Assembly: GCA_012964275.1 (NCBI GenBank)
Contig: DTUG01000198.1
Span: 1-31,188, forward strand
Length of the DNA: 31,188 nt
Source: Fidelibacterota bacterium
Lineage (GTDB): Bacteria > Fidelibacterota > Marinisomatia > Marinisomatales > UBA1611
Direction of reading: 5' to 3'
Below the pieces are notes generated by a model. It saw nothing but the letters and a program-made list of their open reading frames with translations, did no database searches and had not been told where the DNA came from. The translations under genes and the position numbers were made by a program. Below, piece after piece: positions 16,822 to 23,273 of this stretch. Numbering within the stretch: the stretch's first letter is position 1; every line of letters begins with the position of its first letter.

Positions 16822-18069
16822 ATGACTAGATTATTATTAATCATCCTTACACTCTTCCTTAATATGGGATTTACTAATACAGGTGATGCACAGAAAACAA
16901 ATCTTTTTCGCACCGGACTGGATAATCTTCTCGATCATAATCTTGATAAGATCAGAGGAAAAGAAATTGCCCTTGTTACTAACCAATCAGGAATCGACAA
17001 CAATGGCATCCCAAATTACCAGCGGTTAATGGCTATTGATGATGTTCACTTAAAAACGATTTTTTCACCTGAGCATGGTTTATTTGGAGAGGTGGCAGCA
17101 GGTGAAAAAGTAAATTATTCTAAATCTTTAAATGACCTTCCGGAAGTGATCAGTTTGTATGGAAAAATAAAAAAGCCTTCAACTGAAATGCTCCAGGGGA
17201 TTTCATGTATAATTTATGATATTCAGGATGTAGGGGCTCGTTTTTATACCTATATCACTACACTGGGTCTGGTGATGGAAGCAGCCGGGGAAAATGGCAT
17301 ACCTGTTATGGTTCTTGATCGTCCGAATCCATTAGGAGGTGAAAAAATTGAAGGGCCTATACTAGACCTTAATTATCAGTCATTTGTCGGATACTATCCC
17401 ATTCCGATTCGATACGGGATGACCATTGGTGAGCTGGCAAAAATGATTGTTGGTGAAGATTGGATCAAAACAATACCTGAACTGGATGTCATAGAGATGA
17501 CCGGCTGGAACCGTTCCATGTATTTTGATGATACTGGACTTCCATGGATCAACCCATCACCAAACATTCCCGACCTTGAAACAGCTATCATATACCCAGG
17601 AATGTGCATGGTGGAAGGAACCAATATCAGTGAGGGAAGAGGAACAGAGCACCCATTTAAATATATTGGGGCGCCCTGGATGGCTGAAGAGGTCTGCATG
17701 GATCTTCAAGGCATGAAAAAACTCAAAGGAGTAAAATTTAAAAAACGAAAATTCCGGCCAAGACCTATCAAAGGTGTGACCAATTCACCCAAGCATGATG
17801 GTAAATCATGTATCGGTTTTGAAGTAAGAGTAAAGGACCGAGATCAATACAACAGTGTCCTGGTAGGGGTACAAGCATTATATACTGCCCGCAATCTGGT
17901 CCCCTGGAAAATTCAATTAAAGCAGGGGCATTTGAACAGGCTGTGGGGAAATAAGCAATTAACCCAGGTACTCAGTGATAAATTAACGCTCAAAGAACTC
18001 TTGGCAACTCTGGATAAAGATAAAACGACCTTTCTTCAAAAAAGACGCCCCTATTTGCTCTACGAATAG
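16822..18069 (+). CDS. namZ: NamZ-type exo-beta-N-acetylmuramidase (DUF1343), copy 2
   Basis: A 415-residue exported DUF1343/NamZ protein, full length, with signal peptide (MTRLLLIILTLFLNMGFTNTGDA). Motifs: PEHG at 83-86, ISLYG, YDIQDVGARFYTY, EGP, SFVGYYPIPIRYG, GTNISEGRGT, and the C-terminal FLQKRRPYLLY that copy 1 lacks. By eye it is more than half identical to copy 1 over the core. Expected activity is exo-lytic release of MurNAc from non-reducing glycan ends, in the periplasm, as it has no sorting domain. It starts three bases after the GHL10 stop, so an endo- and an exo-acting glycan enzyme are made together. It converges with the amidase gene only eight bases away. Confidence 0.92.
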   Translation: MTRLLLIILTLFLNMGFTNTGDAQKTNLFRTGLDNLLDHNLDKIRGKEIALVTNQSGIDNNGIPNYQRLMAIDDVHLKTIFSPEHGLFGEVAAGEKVNYSKSLNDLPEVISLYGKIKKPSTEMLQGISCIIYDIQDVGARFYTYITTLGLVMEAAGENGIPVMVLDRPNPLGGEKIEGPILDLNYQSFVGYYPIPIRYGMTIGELAKMIVGEDWIKTIPELDVIEMTGWNRSMYFDDTGLPWINPSPNIPDLETAIIYPGMCMVEGTNISEGRGTEHPFKYIGAPWMAEEVCMDLQGMKKLKGVKFKKRKFRPRPIKGVTNSPKHDGKSCIGFEVRVKDRDQYNSVLVGVQALYTARNLVPWKIQLKQGHLNRLWGNKQLTQVLSDKLTLKELLATLDKDKTTFLQKRRPYLLYE

Positions 18070-18077
18070 ATCACTCT

Positions 18078-20579
18078 TTATTTTACCAGCAACATTTTTC
18101 GTGTACTGGTCTTATTCCCCGCTTTTAATAGCGCAAAATAAACTCCCGCGCTAACAGGTTGCCCGAAGCGATCTTTCCCGTTCCAGATAATAGAGTGTAA
18201 CCCTGCACTCTCTATTAGGTTCTTGAGTTCAATGATCTGCCTGCCTCGTATATCAGTGATAATTAATTCTACACGGTCAGTTTTGGATAGTTGATAGGTA
18301 ATCCTGGTTTGTGGATTAAACGGGTTGGGATAGTTTGGAAACAATTTGAATTCTTGAGGAGATACCCAGTTCTCATATGTATACAGACCTATTTGGTGCA
18401 CGATCCTGAGATCATCTATCATTAATGTTCCATATTGCGAATTACCAGGACTATAGGTCATTTGAAAACTGTCAAATCGCATTTCCCCATCCAGATTACC
18501 ATCTCCAATCCAGGTACCCGTACCATCATTGGTCATACTCCAAGATACCATTTTCCACCCTATCCAATCTATAATATACCAGGGGCTCACTTCATGGTAT
18601 TCTGCTCCAGTAAGAGGCAAATTATCATCTACCGCGAACCGAAATTGATTCCCTGATCCATCGCCAAAAATATAGACCTGTAGGATATAGCTATCGTCAA
18701 AATGGACATCCCTCGGACTTCCTCCGCTAAGATATTCGCGTAACAGCCAAGTCCCGGCAGTCGTATCCCAGCCATAATCCAGTTGCATAGAACTGTTGCT
18801 ACCTGTTAGCAAATTCACAATCTCATTATTAACAGAAATACCAGTGCTGTCCGCAATGATCCCTGACGTACTGCCTGACATTTGAGGATCCCACCAGTTT
18901 GTCGTGATATTCGATTCAAATGGATCAATTGTTATAATATCATAATCATAGGACCCAGTTTGGAAACTAAAAGATTGGGCATATGCCATTGCATTATTGA
19001 ATTCATCCACAAGCCCAGGATAGACACGGATAACAAATGTTTCATTCATCTGGATGGGCTGATCGGGGAAAAAGCAAAAAACACTTCTGTTATCCACTAT
19101 ATAATGCATATTGATCCCAGCAATGTGAGAATGGTCCACAAAACGTTCAAGAAAGAATATTTCGTTGATGACCGAGTCAGGACCAACAGTTTCATTGAAT
19201 TCTACATTAATGATAGGATGACGTTCCACATTCTGGGTCACATTCTCCGGATAGGTATTCAATATGACCGGTGGGCTCATGTCAGCAGGCCCAGTCACAA
19301 ATGTTATGCTGTATTCTCCTCCGGGAGACCCATCATTGTCCCCATCGAATTGATGCCCGTATACATCCATGGCACTATCATTAAAATTGATCTGGTATAG
19401 AGTTTCAAAAGCAAGACTGTCGGAGTGGACCGTGATTTCACGATCATTACTCGACCAGGAATATGTACAGTTAACAGCTGGAATAATAGAGAATGCTGAT
19501 TCAACAGATGGTGTATTCATCTCCCTGCTGAAATTAAATACGAGATCATTCCAAGCAGGGAATAAGGAATCACCATCTGCAGGAAATGATCCTGTAATAA
19601 AGGGAGATAAACTGGATAGAAGCTCAACATCATGGAAAGTAATGAACGTATCAAGAATGGTAACTGATGACGTATCACTATAGTAATCGTCGGCAGTGAC
19701 TAAAACATCGAAAGTGTTATCTTCCAGGTCTTCAAAGAAATAAAAACCGTTCCTTAATTCCTGCGGGTCATCACTGTAAATATGGAAAAGCGAATTATAA
19801 GTATCTGTTGTATATGTCTGCCCACTCATTGTTACCTGGGCTCCATTTACGGGTAAACCACTCTCAATATCAGAGATGATCCCAGAAGATATACCAACGA
19901 ACGGACGGTCTATCTCATGATATTTCAGGATGGACCAAAAAAACGAATAGGCCAGTAGACGTTTATACTCTTCATTCATGTGCAACTGATTCTGTGGTGG
20001 ATTTGTGTGATGTCCTTCTTCACTCAGTTCAGATGGCATATCAGTATTACGATTTATATATAAATACGGGCCTCCAGAATCATCACAATAATCACTCCAC
20101 GTATAAAAACTGCAATCACCCCAAGATCCGATCGTTGGTATACGCATGGTCCGTGTAAGAATATCTATCATGTAATCACTCATATCTTCACCACCAACTG
20201 GAGGATCAGGTGTGCCATCACTCAACTGACCCCATAATAATAAAGTATTGTTATTGTCAGAAGAACCAGCATTACTATGGATAGAGTGAAACCAGGAAGC
20301 ACCATTGGAATTAGCGTAGCTGGTTCGCTGGCTTAATGAAACACTTTGCTGATCATTTGTACGGGTCATGTATACGGTATCGATATCGGTCTGGGATAGG
20401 AATATATCCTGCAAGTGTAATCCAACCCGCAACACTTCTTCAGCTTCGGAATACCCATTTACTCCCATATTCTCTGTTTGGCTATGACCTGGGTCTATGC
20501 ATATATCCCAATCAGACAAACCCGTGACCTGTCCAGATAAAAGTGACATGATCATGCTAAGTGTGAATACTCGATTCAA
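18078..20579 (-). CDS. Secreted N-acetylmuramoyl-L-alanine amidase (Amidase_3) with accessory module and T9SS-type C-terminal domain
   Basis: An 833-residue secreted protein. The start is a TTG at 20579, favoured because it gives a signal peptide with a basic N-end (MNRVFTLSMIMSLLSGQVTG); ATGs at 20555 and 20549 lack it. Residues about 22-225 are an Amidase_3 zinc domain: H32 (DPGH), E47 (SEAEEV), H101 (SIHSNAG), with the catalytic glutamate likely in LSEEGHH. It cuts the MurNAc-L-Ala bond, leaving denuded glycan and free peptides. Next come a carboxypeptidase-regulatory-like domain (about 226-322), two Big_5 domains (about 323-540, the first with DGDNDGSPGG), the shared module (about 545-728), and a sorting domain with NYPNPFNPQT and a RKMLLVK end. 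The PD40 gene lies ten bases upstream, in the same run. Confidence 0.88.
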   Translation of the reverse strand: MNRVFTLSMIMSLLSGQVTGLSDWDICIDPGHSQTENMGVNGYSEAEEVLRVGLHLQDIFLSQTDIDTVYMTRTNDQQSVSLSQRTSYANSNGASWFHSIHSNAGSSDNNNTLLLWGQLSDGTPDPPVGGEDMSDYMIDILTRTMRIPTIGSWGDCSFYTWSDYCDDSGGPYLYINRNTDMPSELSEEGHHTNPPQNQLHMNEEYKRLLAYSFFWSILKYHEIDRPFVGISSGIISDIESGLPVNGAQVTMSGQTYTTDTYNSLFHIYSDDPQELRNGFYFFEDLEDNTFDVLVTADDYYSDTSSVTILDTFITFHDVELLSSLSPFITGSFPADGDSLFPAWNDLVFNFSREMNTPSVESAFSIIPAVNCTYSWSSNDREITVHSDSLAFETLYQINFNDSAMDVYGHQFDGDNDGSPGGEYSITFVTGPADMSPPVILNTYPENVTQNVERHPIINVEFNETVGPDSVINEIFFLERFVDHSHIAGINMHYIVDNRSVFCFFPDQPIQMNETFVIRVYPGLVDEFNNAMAYAQSFSFQTGSYDYDIITIDPFESNITTNWWDPQMSGSTSGIIADSTGISVNNEIVNLLTGSNSSMQLDYGWDTTAGTWLLREYLSGGSPRDVHFDDSYILQVYIFGDGSGNQFRFAVDDNLPLTGAEYHEVSPWYIIDWIGWKMVSWSMTNDGTGTWIGDGNLDGEMRFDSFQMTYSPGNSQYGTLMIDDLRIVHQIGLYTYENWVSPQEFKLFPNYPNPFNPQTRITYQLSKTDRVELIITDIRGRQIIELKNLIESAGLHSIIWNGKDRFGQPVSAGVYFALLKAGNKTSTRKMLLVK
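18395..18945 (-). other. Accessory module shared with the GHL10 protein, copy B
   Basis: Codes for about residues 545-728 of the amidase. It contains LLREYLSGG, PRDVHF, FRFAVDD, YHEVS, IDWIGW, GTWIG and DSFQMT in the same order and spacing as copy A. The following FlgD-like domain and preceding Big_5 domains also match, so the whole C-terminal half seems related between the two enzymes. Confidence 0.8.
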
Positions 20580-20589
20580 AACCTGCTAA

Positions 20590-21528
20590 TTATTTGACCG
20601 AAATGATATAGATAATACCGTCTCGGTAGGTATTATAAACGATCTGGTTACCATCGGGTGACCAATCTGGATGCATCTCAATTTTATCAGCGGTCTCAGT
20701 GATTTTTACTCTTCCGTTACCATTTGCATTAACAATAAATATATCTGAATCAATATAATCATAGCCATCATCGGTTGAAATAATGTAAGCTATTTTATCA
20801 CCCTTTGGTGACCAATCCGGCTGGTACCCAATTCCTAAATCCACGAGTTGGCTGCCATCAAGTTTACTTGTCCATAAATGGCCACCGAGGATCTCATATA
20901 CGATGCGGTCTCCATTTGGTGAAACACGAAGGTTCAGCTTCTCACCTGGAGCAGATTTGACCTTTATTCTTCCTGCATCAGTAAAATATTCTTTATAAAT
21001 ATGTTCACCCTTATAATGTACAATTGCGTCAGTTTGATCATTCTTAGGTTTTGCTATTTCACCATTGTCCGTATTGATCATGTTAATTTGCAGATTATTT
21101 ACATGATAGATAATTATGTTATCCAGCCAGCCAAGCTGATCGGGCACACCCGGCTGGAAAGGAATAATTTCATTGATTATTTTTTTTATAGGATCAATAA
21201 CCTGTAATGAGTTTTTCCTGCGTTTAGATTCAAACCGAGAAACAAGTGTAATAATTCGTCGTCCATCTGGTGACCATTTCTTCCAAAAACCTGCAGATGG
21301 AGAATCAGAGATTTTATCAACCACCCTTGTTCTAACATCCAAGATAAATAATCCCCGGTAGTTCTTTGACGTTAGCAGAATAGTTTTACCGGTAGGCGAC
21401 CAGTCTGGATCCATAAAATACTCACCAGTTTCAATGACCTCTGGATCTTGCAATAAATTAACAGGTTCATTCGCCTCTACTGGTAAATAGAGAATAATAA
21501 ATACTGTGATCAGAGTGAATATTCTCAT
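20590..21528 (-). CDS. Exported PD40 (TolB-like) beta-propeller protein
   Basis: A 312-residue protein with a signal peptide (MRIFTLITVFIILYLPVEA) and a WD40-like PD40 beta-propeller. Repeats are seen as PDWSPTGKTILL (41-52), W85SPDGRRII, PDWSPKGDKIAYI and PDWSPDGNQIVY near the C-end, each with the typical W-S-P-x-G core. No sorting domain and no enzyme motif, so it is probably periplasmic and a protein- or glycan-binding scaffold. It lies ten bases upstream of the amidase gene, which suggests joint function, for instance binding or control of the amidase, but this is inference. Confidence 0.82.
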   Translation of the reverse strand: MRIFTLITVFIILYLPVEANEPVNLLQDPEVIETGEYFMDPDWSPTGKTILLTSKNYRGLFILDVRTRVVDKISDSPSAGFWKKWSPDGRRIITLVSRFESKRRKNSLQVIDPIKKIINEIIPFQPGVPDQLGWLDNIIIYHVNNLQINMINTDNGEIAKPKNDQTDAIVHYKGEHIYKEYFTDAGRIKVKSAPGEKLNLRVSPNGDRIVYEILGGHLWTSKLDGSQLVDLGIGYQPDWSPKGDKIAYIISTDDGYDYIDSDIFIVNANGNGRVKITETADKIEMHPDWSPDGNQIVYNTYRDGIIYIISVK

Positions 21529-21590
21529 GATTTTAATCTAACTATAATCCTAATATGCACTCTATCGATATATTGGGGATATAAAAAATA

Positions 21591-21618
21591 AAAAAGCCCC
21601 TTTCACAAGGGGCTTTTT
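21591..21618. terminator. Strong bidirectional intrinsic terminator
   Basis: A perfect 12-base-pair hairpin (AAAAAGCCCCTT with AAGGGGCTTTTT) with a TCAC loop, flanked by A and T runs so it works on both strands. It ends the beta-propeller gene that stops at 21646 and separates it from the PD40-amidase run. Confidence 0.9.
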
Positions 21619-21645
21619 TATTTGGTATTAATTTACCCGAATGAG

Positions 21646-23148
21646 TTATTTCATAAAAGTAACTCTCTTTGAGAAAGAAACTTCCGCAGAAGATAAACGA
21701 TAAATGTAAGTTCCGCTTGGAACCTGCATTCCGCTATTATCTTTACCATCCCAAGCGACCTGGTGCCGGCCATTGAAATGCCAACCTTCAGCAAGAGTGC
21801 GGATAAGTTCGCCTCTAAGGTTGAAAATTTCCAGTGTGGCATTACCAGTTCTACCGACCTCATATGAGATCGTTGTGGACGGGTTAAACGGATTAGGATA
21901 AGCCTGGTTCAGTGCATATCCTCTTGCAACGATTGGTGAATCATCCCAGGAATCATCATCAATTGTTAGTGTAACTGGAGCTGCATTTGTCCATTTCTGT
22001 ATGCAGCTGGTAGAAAAATCAGCAACATACAGAGTCATACCATCTGCGCTTTTTGCCATAGCTCTGGGGTTACAGGTCACACCCGTTGCAGCTAAAGCAG
22101 ATGCATCATCTGCTGCCTGCACTGATTGACCAATACCAAAGTTATCTACTATGGCGCCTCCATTGGTGCTAAAACCGATCCACTCTCCAGCATATGGGTG
22201 GGGGCTCGTGATCCCTTCGTCAAAGGAGGAATACCAACCTGGATCTGTTTCACCGGCCCAAAGCACGCCAAGGTTCCAGTCCAAGGTTTCAGCCCAAATA
22301 TCTACATCACCTGTTGTGCTGGTAGTTACTGTATCAGCTGTAATGACCGTATCCGTACCTGCTATGGTTGTATCATAGGTAATATCATAGACATCCCAGG
22401 TATGTTCTACTGCACCATATTGCATGCCGTGTACGAACGCAGTTCCCAATGTATTGGCTACCAAGGCTGTAATACCACCAGAACCCCAGGTGGAACCCAT
22501 GAAGAGCATACTTCCAGCAGGGTTCACTGTGGTTGTGCGATTGTAATTAACACCGCTATCATAAACCGTGGATTGTGATGTCATATCCGCGCTGATCTTG
22601 ACTACAGGTCTCCCAGCTCCACCGACCCAGCTAACATAGATGTTGCCAGCATCATCTACCGTTGCTTCGGTAAGAGAACTTGTACTACCGGCATCATCAT
22701 AAGTGGGAAAATAGCGATCCATTAACTCTCCGGTCATATAATTGAATCTCAATAATTCATTATAATATGAATAGACGAGATTACCATTTTGATCAAGAGA
22801 CAGGCCGCGTGCCGAATTATCTAATGTATCGGCAGAACCGTCTGCATTGGTTACGAAACGAATCGGTGAAAATGAAACATGGTTACCATCTCCATCCAAG
22901 ACCCAGATCGGTCTCACAAGGGTCGTGTCCGTGCCATTAATTAGTGTATCATCGGCTGTTGCCAGAACAGAACCATAACCGACTATCCAGATATTGCCGT
23001 CTGGTGCCATCTCACATCCATGAATACCGCCAGCATCAGTTCTTCCTAACCCAAGATCAAGGTATACGCTTTCAATCGCCCAATCATCTGCGAAAAGCGA
23101 ACCTATTAAAAGGGGTAAAATAGTTACCTTCATTAACTGTTTTATCAT
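21646..23148 (-). CDS. Secreted beta-propeller protein with T9SS-type C-terminal domain
   Basis: A 500-residue secreted protein. Signal peptide MIKQLMKVTILPLLIGSLFA, then a beta-propeller of NHL/YncE type (about 25-400) with repeated blades such as DGNIWIVGYG, NGNLVYSYYN, AGNIYVSWVG and GMTLYVADFS, and a FlgD-like sorting domain from about 408 (AYPNPFNPSTTISYE) ending KRVTFMK. No catalytic motif is seen, so binding to a ligand or surface is the likely role. The ATG at 23148 has the best Shine-Dalgarno in the window and a strong terminator follows, so this appears to be a single-gene, well-expressed unit. Confidence 0.83.
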   Translation of the reverse strand: MIKQLMKVTILPLLIGSLFADDWAIESVYLDLGLGRTDAGGIHGCEMAPDGNIWIVGYGSVLATADDTLINGTDTTLVRPIWVLDGDGNHVSFSPIRFVTNADGSADTLDNSARGLSLDQNGNLVYSYYNELLRFNYMTGELMDRYFPTYDDAGSTSSLTEATVDDAGNIYVSWVGGAGRPVVKISADMTSQSTVYDSGVNYNRTTTVNPAGSMLFMGSTWGSGGITALVANTLGTAFVHGMQYGAVEHTWDVYDITYDTTIAGTDTVITADTVTTSTTGDVDIWAETLDWNLGVLWAGETDPGWYSSFDEGITSPHPYAGEWIGFSTNGGAIVDNFGIGQSVQAADDASALAATGVTCNPRAMAKSADGMTLYVADFSTSCIQKWTNAAPVTLTIDDDSWDDSPIVARGYALNQAYPNPFNPSTTISYEVGRTGNATLEIFNLRGELIRTLAEGWHFNGRHQVAWDGKDNSGMQVPSGTYIYRLSSAEVSFSKRVTFMK

Positions 23149-23161
23149 ACCATCTCCTTCT
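23149..23161 (-). promoter_or_regulatory. Strong Shine-Dalgarno site of the beta-propeller gene
   Basis: On the minus strand GAAGGAGATGGT lies directly before the ATG at 23148, giving GGAG at good spacing. Most other genes here lack such a site, so this gene is probably translated strongly. Confidence 0.7.
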
Positions 23162-23273
23162 TTTACTGTTGATTGTTTGTCATGTCAACTGACTATGCTT
23201 TAGTTTAGGGACTCCTTCACACTAAATCAATATGATTTTCCCAGTTAAAACTAATATCTGACAAAAAATTAAT

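Noticed and set aside
18882..19400. 172-residue plus-strand frame opposite the amidase gene
   Set aside because: It is antisense to well-defined Big_5 domains, and its product resembles no known protein; a shadow frame.
22126..22578. 150-residue plus-strand frame opposite the beta-propeller gene
   Set aside because: Antisense to conserved propeller blades; cysteine-rich low-quality translation, no start signals.
23160..23185. Possible hairpin GTTGA...TCAAC upstream of the beta-propeller gene
   Set aside because: Only five base pairs with a long loop and no T tract; too weak to call a terminator or riboswitch.
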